DNA of 64,000 nt from Closterium sp. Naga37s-1. Taxonomy: Eukaryota > Streptophyta > Zygnematophyceae > Desmidiales > Closteriaceae. The stretch is taken from positions 3,873,001 through 3,937,000 of the forward strand of contig CANJKZ010000820.1 of NCBI GenBank assembly GCA_947471745.1. The letters are read 5' to 3'. The position numbers and the translations under genes were made by a program. Within the stretch, counting starts at the first letter, position 1. Every line of letters begins with the position of its first letter. Below are positions 54,937-64,000 of the stretch, piece after piece. The notes under the pieces are model-generated. The model was given only the letters and a program-made list of their open reading frames with translations, made no database searches and was not told the origin of the DNA.

Positions 54937-55863
54937 CCTATCTACTCTCCACTCTATGCTCCATGACCTGTTCTCCTCTCCACTCTATGCTCCATGACCT
55001 GTTCTCCTCTCCACTCTATGCTCCATGACCTGCTCTCCTCTCCACTCTATGCTCCATGACCTGCTCTCCTCTCCACTCTATGCTCCATGACCTGCTCTCC
55101 TCTCCACTCTATGCTCCATGACCTGCTCTCCTCTCCACTCTATGCTCCATGACCTGTTCTCCTCTCCACTCTATGCTCCATGACCTGCTCTCCTCTCCAC
55201 TCTATGCTCCATGACCTGCTCTCCTCTCCACTCTATGCTCCATGACCTGCTCTCCTCTCCACTCTATGCTCCATGACCTGTTCTCCTCTCCACTCTATGC
55301 TCCATGACCTATTCTCCTCTCCACTCTATGCTCCATGACCTGCTCTCCTCTCCACTCTATGCTCCATGACCTGCTCTCCTCTCCACTCTATGCTCCATGA
55401 CCTGTTCTCCTCTCCACTCTATGCTCCATGACCTATTCTCCTCTCCACTCTATGCTCCATGACCTGCTCTCCTCTCCACTCTATGCTCCATGACCTGCTC
55501 TCCTCTCCACTCTATGCTCCATGACCTGCTCTCCTCTCCACTCTATGCTCCATGACCTGTTCTCCTCTCCACTCTATGCTCCATGACCTGCTCTCCTCTC
55601 CACTCTATGCTCCATGACCTGCTCTCCTCTCCACTCTATGCTCCATGACCTGCTCTCCTCTCCACTCTATGCTCCATGACCTGCTCTCCTCTCCACTCTA
55701 TGCTCCATGACCTGCTCTCCTCTCCACTCTATGCTCCATGACCTGTTCTCCTCTCCACTCTATGCTCCATGACCTGCTCTCCTCTCCACTCTATGCTCCA
55801 TGACCTGCTCTCCTCTCCACTCTATGCTCCATGACATGCTCTCCTCTCCACTCTATGCTCCAT
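54937..55863 (+). repeat. 31-bp minisatellite in pullulanase intron 23, left part
   Basis: About 30 units of CTCCTCTCCACTCTATGCTC plus CATGACCTGCT (or CTGTT/CTATT variants). It is interrupted at TATGCTCCAT by element E and resumes at 62819 with the same phase. It belongs to the intron after exon 23, assuming the gene continues beyond the window. Confidence 0.95.
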
Positions 55864-56261
55864 TGTGAAAGTAGCAAATTGAACAAGTGATCAGATTAGA
55901 GGAACAACCTAGCATACATAGTTGGAAGGGAAGGTTGGAAGGGAAGGATGAAAGTGACCATAGGTTGGGTTGACCTCACTTGGGGAAGTGAGGGAACCAT
56001 AGGTCAAGTGGGTTGGGTTGCCCACACTTTGTAGAAGTGAGGCAACCCTAGGCCCACTTGGCTTGGGGTAACCTCAATTGTGGGAAGTGAGGTACCCACA
56101 AGTCAAGAGGGTTGCATTTGGGGGCTCCACCACAATTGGGTGGATTGGCACCCCAAAGTGCAAGACTACACCCAAAGTTGGGTGTAGTCCCAACCCAACT
56201 GTACACCACAATTGGTGTACAATCACATGTGTTGGCATGCTACACAATATATATTTTAACA
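55864..56261 (-). repeat. 3' LTR of element E (398 bp)
   Basis: Minus-strand start is TGTTAAAATATATATTG and end is GCTACTTTCACA. It carries the GTTGGAAGGGAAG duplication lacking in the other LTR. The purine tract AAGGGGTTG (minus strand, 56262-56270) adjoins it. Confidence 0.93.
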
Positions 56262-56304
56262 CAACCCCTTAGCATGCTAACACAAGAAGAGAACAACCCC
56301 TGAA

Positions 56305-58194
56305 TCAAGGGGCGCCCGGGCGAGCAAGGCCAATGAGGCGGAGGAAGGCAGAGTGCGCGGGGCGAAGGAGGGCCTTAGTGAAGATGTCGGCCAAGTTGGC
56401 CTCGGTTGCAATCTTGCGAACGGCAATGAGGCCCTTCTGGACGAGCTCGCGAACGAAGAAGTAGCGGAGTTCGATGTGCTTGGAGCGGGCGTGATAGACG
56501 GGGTCCTGAGTGAGATGGATGGTGCTGGCGTTGTCGCACCAGAGAGTGGGGCACGTCTGGGGGGCGCCAAGCTCCGCAAGAAGGAAGCAGAGCCAGCGCG
56601 ACTCCTGGCGGCCATGGTGCCAGCGTAGAGCTCGGCTTCGCAGGTGGAGAGAGAGATGGCGGAGGAGCGGGTGGAGCGCCAGCTGATGAGGCCGGTGCCA
56701 AGGGTGAAGCCGTAGCCCTGGGAGGAGCGGCGGTCCGGCTGCGTGTCAGCCCATGAGGAGTCACTGAAGCCCGAGAGAAGGGGACGCGAAGGGCCGCCGA
56801 GGGTGAGGGCAAGGTCCCTGGTCCCGCGAAGGTAGCGGAGGACCCGCTTGGCAGCTTTCCAGTGCTCCTCAGAGTGACGACCGGTGCCGACAAAGCGAGC
56901 GAGCACGCTGATGGGGTAGGCGAGGTCGGGGCGGGTGCACATCATTGCGTACATCAAGGACCCAACGAGCTCGGCATAGGGGTGGGGGGAGGAGGTGGGG
57001 GAAATGGGTGGAGCGAGTTGGTGACCGAAGGGGAGCGGGGTGGAAACAGGCTTGGCTTGCGCCATGTCGAACTTCTCCAAGACCTGGCCGATGTAATGGG
57101 ACTGGGAGAGGGTGATTGTGCGAGCAGGGCGGTTGCGCGTGATGGTCATGCCGAGGTAGTGAGTGAGGGCGCCAAGGTCCTTGCACTTGAGCCGCTGCTG
57201 CAGGGACAGCTTCACCTGCTCCATGTCGGCCTTGGTGTCAGAGAGCAGGATCATGTCGTCGACATATACCACAATGAAGAAGCGGCGGGGGGAGGAGCGG
57301 ATGAAGAGGCTGGCGTCGGAGTGGGAAGCAGAGAAGCCGAGGGACCCCAAGGTGGCAGCCAGCTTCGCATGCCACTCACGTGGTGCCTGCTTCAAGCCGT
57401 AGACGGGGCGACGCAGCTGCCAGACAGTGTTCTCAGGAAAGGCTGCGTGGAACCCGGGGGGTCGCCGGAGGAAAATGCGCTCATGCAGGTCGCCCTGCAG
57501 GAACGCATTGGAGACGTCCATGGTGTCGATTTCCATGTCGTCACGTGCACCAATGTCCATGGCGGCGCGAAGGGTGGGTGGTTTGGCGGTGGGGGCGTAG
57601 GTGAACCAGTAGTCCTCAGCCCAAGTCTGCGTGAACCCCTTGGCGCAGTAGCGGGCCTTGTACAGTGGTTCCTCGCCCGGCAGCTGCTTCACCCGAAAGA
57701 CCCATTTGCCGTCAACGAGATTATCGCCAGCAGGGAGGGGGACATCGACAAAGGAGTCGTTGCGAATGAAAGCCTCACACTCCAGGAAGATCGCTGCTAT
57801 CCATTTATCCGCATCAGGGCAGGTGATGGCTTCCTGGAAGGTGGAGGGAGTGAAGATGGTGGGGGTAGTAGTGGCGCCAAGGACAGGAAAGCCCAGAAAG
57901 TCAAGGTAGAGGGCGGCAAGGAATGGAGTGTGCTCCCGAATGTTGAGGAACTCCTCATGGGAGTCCTCAAGGAGCTGAATGGAGGCAGGAGGAGGAGCCC
58001 CAAGGATTTTGTCCACCGAGCGGGTATGGATGTAAGGGAGGAGGAAGGGGGAGGAGCGGGAAGTGGCACGGCGCCGCTGCTGCTGCTGGTGCTGCTGCTG
58101 CTGATGCTGCTGCTGCTGATGCTGCTGCTGCTGCTGCTGTCCCGGCTGCTGCTGATGCGGCTGCCCCGGCTGCTGCTGCTGCTGCTGCTGCTCC

Positions 58195-58252
<58 letters not shown>

Positions 58253-58298
58253 CCGGCTGCTGCTGCTGCTGCCCCTGCTGCCGTTGCTGGTGTTGCTC

Positions 58299-58334
<36 letters not shown>

Positions 58335-61300
58335 CTGCTGCCCCTGCTGTTGCTGATCCGGCTGCTGCTGCTGCTGCTGCCCCTGCTGTTGCTGATCCGG
58401 CTGCTGGAAAGGAGGAGAATGAGAGGAGGAGGGAGAGGGGGGAGGGGGTGCAGCTGAGTGAGCGGGGGAGGCGGGTGCGGCAGGGTCGTAGACGTCGGCA
58501 GAGGAGGAAGGCGGGAGTGGGGCGGCGACAGGTGGGAGGAGAGGCGCTGGAGGGATAAGAGGCGGGAGGATGGTGTCGGTCCAAGCGAGGGGGCGAGTGG
58601 GAGGAGGGAGGGGGTCAGGAGGAGGGGTGGAGTAGTAGGGAGTGGACTCGTCGAAGACGACGTCAATGCTGCGGATGAGGCGATTGGTGGGAGGGTGGAG
58701 GAATAGGTAGCCTGGGGAATCACGATTGTGCCCAAGGTAGACGCACTCCAGAGCGCGAGGAGCGAGCTTGCCAGCAGCGCGAGAGCGGTCGGCCGGTGGA
58801 ATGAGGACGAACGCCTTGCAGCCCCAAACACGAAGGCCTGCGGCGTCAGGCTTGGCCTTGGACCAGAGTTCTGTGGGGGAGGAGGAGGGATGCTGAGGGT
58901 GGGAGCGGAGATTGAGGAGGAGGGCGGCATGAATGAGGGCATAGCTCCAGAGGGAGGGAGGGGTGGAGGCGTGAGCAATGAGGCAGCGCGCAATCTTGGT
59001 GATCTCACGGATGCGACTCTCAACGATGCCGTTTTGCTGAGGGGAGTGGGGAAGGGTGGTGGTCTGCTGAATGCCGTATGTTTTGCAGTAAGTGGAGAGA
59101 GTATGATTGATGAACTCACCCCCACCGTCAGAGTGAAGGCGGCCTATGGGACGTTTGAAGTGGTTGCGGCACTGCTCAGCCCAGTTGATGACCACAGCCG
59201 GCACCTGGTCTTTCGTGTGAAGAAAGAAGACGGTGGAGTACCGACTGTGGTCGTCGACGAGCACGAGCATGTATCTGTGCCCCTGACGGGAGCGGATGGG
59301 ATAAGGGCCCTAGAGATCCATGTGAACAAGGTCAATGGGGGCAGGAGCGAAGGTGGGATGACTGTGATGGGGGGACTGTTTGAGCTTGCCATGAATGCAT
59401 GATGGGCATGGGGGAGCAGGGGAGGAGGGGAGGGGAGGTAAGGTGGGAGGAAGGCTGTTAAGGAGGCGAGAGGTGACGGTGGAGCGAAGTGCGGCGAAGT
59501 TGGGATGGCCGAGTCTGTGATGTAGGAGCACTGCAGGATGGGAGAGGGCAGTAGAGGAGGAGGGGGATGGGGTGGGGGAAAAGTTGGGGGGGGAGGAGGA
59601 GGCGGATGGAGTAGAGGAGGAGGATATCGGAGGAGGGGGAGGGGGAGGGTGAGGGGGAGGGAGAAGGGGACCGGTGGAAGTACCAGCACGAGTGGTGACG
59701 TGACAAAAGGAGGGACGGGGTGTGCGGAGCGTGTAAAGGCGAGTGCGAGGGCAAAGGGGAATGCGCAGGAGGAAACGACCAGAGGCGGTGTGGTAGAGAT
59801 CGCAGTAGGAAGCAAAGCCAGGGTATATGGCGGTAATGCCAACGCCTTGGAGTTCACGGTGGGAGAGGAGGTTATTGCGAAGGGTAGGGATGTGGAGACC
59901 GGTGACTGTACCGGATGGGAAGGCGGTGCAAGGAAGGGTGGAGAGGTGAGTGCAGGGGATGGAAAAGCTGGAGTCGGCACCATGAACCTGGGTGGGAAGT
60001 GGAAGGGGGGTGAGGGTGCCAGCGTCTTTTAGTGCGGTTTCGGTGGCCCCACTGTCAAGGACAAAGTCCAGGGTGGGGGGGGAAGGAGAGGGAGGGAACA
60101 CAGAGTACTGGAGAGTTGTTTCATGGATAGAAGAGGGAGAGAGCGGCGGGTGCTGCTGCTGTAAGTACTGTTGCTGCTGCGGCTGCTGCGGTGGGAGAGA
60201 CTGTGACGGTTGCGGCTGGAGAGATTGGGCTGCTGCTGCTGCTGGAAGCACCGCCGATGCTGCCGCGGTTGCTGCGGCTGGAGAGATTGTGGTGTCTGCT
60301 GCTGCTGGAAGCACTGCTGCTGCTGCGGATGTTGAGAAATGTGGCAGGTGCTGCTGCTGGAAGCACTGCTGCTGCTGCGGCTGAAGAAACTGTGGCTGCC
60401 GCTGCTGCTGGAAGGACTGCTGCTGCTGCGGCGGAAGGAACTGTGGCAGCTGCTGCTGCTGGAAGCACTGCTGCTGCTGCGGCTGAAGAGACTGTGGCTG
60501 CTGCTGCTGCAGGAAGGACTGCTGCTGCTGCGGTGGAAGGAACTGTGGCAGCTGCTGCTGCTGGAAGGACTGCCGCTGCTGCGGCTGGAAGGACTGCTGC
60601 TGCTGGGGATGGAGAAACTGTGGCGGGTGAGGCTGGAGAGATTGCGGCTGCTGTTGGTGTTGGAAGAACTGCTGCTGCTGCGATTGCCGCGGCTGGAGGA
60701 GATGTGGGGGGTGCGGCTGGAGAAATTGTGGTTGCTGCCGCTGCTGGAAGTCCTGCTGCTGCTGATGCTGGAGCTGCTGGAAACGCCGCAGATGGGGAGG
60801 GGGGGAGGGGGTGAGCAGGCGGAGATAAGGGGGGGGGGAGGAGTGGAGGGTCGGAGTGTTGAGAAGGGAGGGGCGAGGAGTAACACTGCTCCAGTGAGGA
60901 GGGGGGAGAGGGGCAGGGGGGGTAGCAGTCATGATGGGCGACGGCGGGTGGACCCGCGGCGGCCAAGGGTGAAGTTGCTGCTGCGGAGGCTGCTGCACTT
61001 CCCCTGCTGCCGCTGCTGCTGCCGCTGGCAGGAGGAGGGAGGGGGGGGGGGGGGGGGGTAAAGGAGGGAGACAGCGGTGGAGGGCAGAGGCGTTCAAGGT
61101 GCAGGGAGCGACGGTGACAAGGGCGCAGGCGGCTGTGCGAACGTGCGGCGGCGGGAAGGGGAGGCGGTGGCAAAGTCGGGGGCGGCGGCGGCGAGCAGGC
61201 TGCGACGACGAGGGGCGCAGGCGACGGCGGAAGGGCCGCGGCGGCGAAACGAGGGACGGCGGCGGCAGGCAGGCCGCGGCAACGAGGGGCGCAGGGGGAG

Positions 61301-61385
61301 GGGGAGGGGGGGGGAGAGGAGTAGGGAGAGGAGGAAGGGAGGGTGCAGTTGCGGCTGAATCTGCAGGCGGCGACGGGGCAGTCAC
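56305..61385 (-). pseudogene. copia gag-pol of element E, one stop and one frameshift
   Basis: Minus frame from Met 61385. The first part is Pro- then Gln-rich low complexity (to about 60100) and shows no UBN2 capsid region or zinc knuckle, so Gag is atypical or has lost its domain. Protease has FVLDSGATET near 60060. GAG-pre-integrase reads LLHHRLGHPN. Integrase has VDDHSRY, LHSDGGGEF and SPQQNGIVESR. A Gln-rich linker (58390-58060, CTG/CAG repeats) precedes RT with DVSNAFLQGDL and YVDDMILL. A TAG at 59310-59312 replaces the Trp of HMDLWGPYP. In RNase H, just after CEAELYAGTMAA (about 56605-56612), one base of a Gln codon is missing; the other frame then continues through ADIFTKAL to TGA at 56305. 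Confidence 0.93.
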
Positions 61386-62433
61386 GGCGGCAGGAAGTGT
61401 GGGCGGGGATGGCGCGGTCGCGATGGAGGATGGGCAGGCGGCGCCGAAGCAGTCGCGGCGGTAGGGCGGCGGCGGCGCAGTGGCGTTAACGGGAACCGCG
61501 GGGCGACGATGTTGCAGTTGCGGCGGGGGAAATTGCGGGAGGGTGGCGATGCAGAAGGGGCAGCGAGATGCGTGGGTGATGCGGAAGCAGGTGCGGCGGT
61601 GGGAGGGGAGGCGGCAATGCGAAATCGCGGCGGGGGGGTGGGGGCGGGGAGGTGACGACGAGCAGTCGCGGCGGCGGAATGCGCAGGCGGCGATGTTAGG
61701 TCGCGGCGGCGGGATGCGCAGGCGGCGCCGAAGCAGGCGCGGCGGCGGGAACGCGGCGACGAGACGTCGCGGCGGAGGGACGGGCAGGCGGCGACGAGGT
61801 GTCGCGGCGGCAGGATGCGCAGGCGGCGCCGTAGCAGGCGCGGCGGCGGGAACGCTGCGACGAGACGTCGCGGCGGAGGGACGGGCAGGCGGCGACGAGG
61901 CGTCGCGGCGGCAGGATGCGCAGGCGGCGCCGAAGCAGGCGCGGCGGCGGGAACGCGGCGACGAGACGTCGCGGCGGAGGGACGGGCAGGCGGCGACGAG
62001 GCGTCGCGGCGGCAGGATGCGCAGGCGGCGCCGTAGCAGGCGCGGCGGCGGGAACGCGGCGACGTGACGTCGCGGCGGAGGGACGGGCAGCGGGCAGGCG
62101 GCGACGAGGCGTCGCGGCGGCAGGATGCGCAGGCGGCGCCGAATCAGGCGCGGCGGCGAGAAGGGGAGGCGGCGACAGGGGGTCGCGGCGGGGGGGAGGA
62201 GGGGACAGCGGCGTTGCGCTCGCGGCGGTGGAATCCGCAGGCGAGGAAGGCGTAATCGCGGCGGGAGGGGGGGGGAACGGCGGCGACGGCGTAGGTCGCG
62301 GCGAGAGTATGCTAGTGATGGCTAGTTGAGCCACGCGTAGGAAAGGGTTTGTAGCTGTGGGGTGGGCCCATGGGAAAAAAAAAAAACTGAAGGGAGGGAG
62401 AGGTAAGGCCTAGGAACAAGTAGCTCTATACCA
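61386..62433 (-). other. leader of element E with about 100-bp GC-rich tandem repeats and PBS
   Basis: Between gag and the 5' LTR lie four to five tandem units of about 100 bp (61700-62160), rich in GCGGCG and sharing GGATGCGCAGGCGGCGCCG and GACGAGACGTCGCGGCGG. Their Arg/Ala-rich frames on both strands are artefacts. The PBS TGGTATAGAG (minus strand, 62424-62433) abuts the LTR. Confidence 0.75.
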
Positions 62434-62818
62434 TGTGAAAGTAGCAAATTGAACAAGTGATCAGATTAGAGGAACAACCTAGCATACATAGTTGGAAGGG
62501 AAGGATGAAAGTGACCATAGGTTGGGTTGACCTCACTTGGGGAAGTGAGGGAACCATAGGTCAAGTGGGTTGGGTTGCCCACACTTTGTAGAAGTGAGGC
62601 AACCCTAGGCCCACTTGGCTTGGGGTAACCTCAATTGTGGGAAGTGAGGTACCCACAAGTCAAGAGGGTTGCATTTGGGGGCTCCACCACAATTGGGTGG
62701 ATTGGCACCCCAAAGTGCAAGACTACACCCAAAGTTGGGTGTAGTCCCAACCCAACTGTACACCACAATTAGTGTACAGTCACATGTGTTGGCATGCTAC
62801 ACAATATATATTTTAACA
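62434..62818 (-). repeat. 5' LTR of element E (385 bp)
   Basis: Minus-strand start is TGTTAAAATATATATTG at 62818 and end is CTACTTTCACA at 62434. It is followed outside by the target duplicate TCCAT. Confidence 0.93.
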
Positions 62819-64000
62819 TCCATGACCTGCTCTCCTCTCCACTCTATGCTCCAAGACCTGTTCTCCTCTCCACTCTATGCTCCATGACCTGCTCTCCTCT
62901 CCACTCTATGCTCCATGACCTGCTCTCCTCTCCACTCTATGCTCCATGACCTGCTCTCCTCTCCACTCTATGCTCCATGACCTGCTCTCCTCTCCACTCT
63001 ATGCTCCATGACCTGCTCTCCTCTCCACTCTATGCTCCATGACCTGCTCTCCTCTCCACTCTATGCTCCATGACCTGCTCTCCTCTCCACTCTATGCTCC
63101 ATGACCTGCTTTCCTCTCCACTCTATGCTCCATGACCTGCTCTCCTCTCCACTCTATGCTCCATGACCTGTTCTCCTCTCCACTCTATGCTCCATGACCT
63201 GCTCTCCTCTCCACTCTATGCTCCATGACCTGCTCTCCTCTCCACTCTATGCTCCATGACCTGCTCTCCTCTCCACTCTATGCTCCATGACCTGCTCTCC
63301 TCTCCACTCTATGCTCCATGACCTGCTCTCCTCTCCACTCTATGCTCCATGACCTGTTCTCCTCTCCACTCTATGCTCCATGACCTGCTCTCCTCTCCAC
63401 TCTATGCTCCATGACCTGCTCTCCTCTCCACTCTATGCTCCATGACCTGCTCTCCTCTCCACTCTATGCTCCATGACCTGCTCTCCTCTCCACTCTATGC
63501 TCCATGACCTGCTCTCCTCTCCACTCTATGCTCCATGACCTGTTCTCCTCTCCACTCTATGCTCCATGACCTGTTCTCCTCTCCACTCTATGCTCCATGC
63601 CCTGTTCTCCTCTCCACTCTATGCTCCATGACCTGCTCTCCTCTCCACTCTATGCTCCATGACCTGTTCTCCTCTCCACTCTATGCTCCATGACCTGCTC
63701 TCCTCTCCACTCTATGCTCCATGACCTGCTCTCCTCTCCACTCTATGCTCCATGACCTGCTCTCCTCTCCACTCTATGCTCCATGACCTGCTCTCCTCTC
63801 CACTCTATGCTCCATGACCTGCTCTCCTCTCCACTCTATGCTCCATGACCTGCTCTCCTCTCCACTCTATGCTCCATGACCTGCTCTCCTCTCCACTCTA
63901 TGCTCCATGACCTGCTCTCCTCTCCACTCTATGCTCCATGACCTGCTTTCCTCTCCACTCTATGCTCCATGACCTGCTCTCCTCTCCACTCTATGCTCCA
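62819..64000 (+). repeat. 31-bp minisatellite in pullulanase intron 23, right part
   Basis: About 38 units of the same 31-bp sequence as 54937-55863 running off the window. CTGTT, CTGCT and GCTTTCC variants are scattered. Together with the left part it makes at least 2.1 kb. Confidence 0.95.

Larger units (their letters stand above)
55864..62818 (-). mobile_element. Ty1/copia element E, nearly intact, inside the 31-bp minisatellite
   Basis: LTRs at 55864-56261 (398 bp) and 62434-62818 (385 bp) differ by a 13-bp tandem duplication (GTTGGAAGGGAAG) and about two substitutions. Target duplication TCCAT flanks it (55859-55863 and 62819-62823), inside a minisatellite unit. The element reads right to left: 5' LTR, PBS, GC-rich leader, gag-pol (61385-56305), purine tract, 3' LTR. 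Only one stop and one single-base frameshift were found in more than 1,600 codons, so it is the youngest complete insertion in the window. It belongs to a different lineage from B, C and D, near element A. Confidence 0.95.

Noticed and set aside
61480..62334. Arg/Gly/Ala-rich frames (up to 212 codons) at the right end of element E
   Set aside because: They translate GCGGCG leader repeats of the retrotransposon; no codon structure beyond composition.

Overview
The window is nuclear DNA from a eukaryote, most likely a green-lineage organism. The evidence is GT-AG introns throughout three genes, a plant-type calcium-dependent protein kinase with four EF-hands, a plant-type pullulanase (limit dextrinase) with a plastid-like leader, and Ty1/copia elements primed by an initiator-Met-type PBS. 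The high GC content, short exons and introns packed with minisatellites make me think of a streptophyte alga such as a zygnematophyte. That placement is inference, not something the sequence proves.

Layout. Positions 1-15,930 are a nest of transposons. The host is a decayed, AT-richer Helitron (minus strand) with OTU, DUF6570-like, HUH Rep and PIF1-like helicase segments. Into it are inserted the 3' part of copia element A (1-730), full-length copia element B (860-7904), internally deleted copia element C (8175-10773) and a solo LTR (11815-11991). Target duplications are visible for B, C and the solo LTR. Positions 15,940-23,380 hold a CACTCA-type satellite that switches strand near 22,970 and is interrupted by copia element D (16784-22761). 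Positions 24,476-25,551 encode a three-exon mitochondrial-type ISCA1 iron-sulfur assembly protein on the minus strand. Positions 27,720-38,020 (+) are a ten-exon CDPK gene, and 38,717-54,477 (+) are the first 23 recognisable exons of a pullulanase gene whose 3' end lies beyond the window. A 31-bp minisatellite in the last visible pullulanase intron is split by a nearly intact copia element E (55864-62818, minus strand) and continues to the window end.

The most interesting feature is how the introns of the kinase and pullulanase genes are built. Almost every exon is flanked, on its intron side, by decayed or fresh partial copies of itself. Copies of acceptor plus exon start lie upstream, and copies of exon end plus splice donor lie downstream. 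In at least six introns the exon-end/donor junction has been amplified into a minisatellite (20 to 34 bp units, 4 to about 32 copies), each unit carrying a GT donor. Because the first donor and the last acceptor keep the reading frame, these copies are apparently tolerated. I reconstructed both genes by matching exons to the known protein families and checking that every splice phase agrees.

The host genes are not functionally linked. ISCA1 serves mitochondrial Fe-S assembly, the CDPK serves calcium signalling, and pullulanase serves plastid starch debranching. No tRNA, rRNA or CRISPR was seen.
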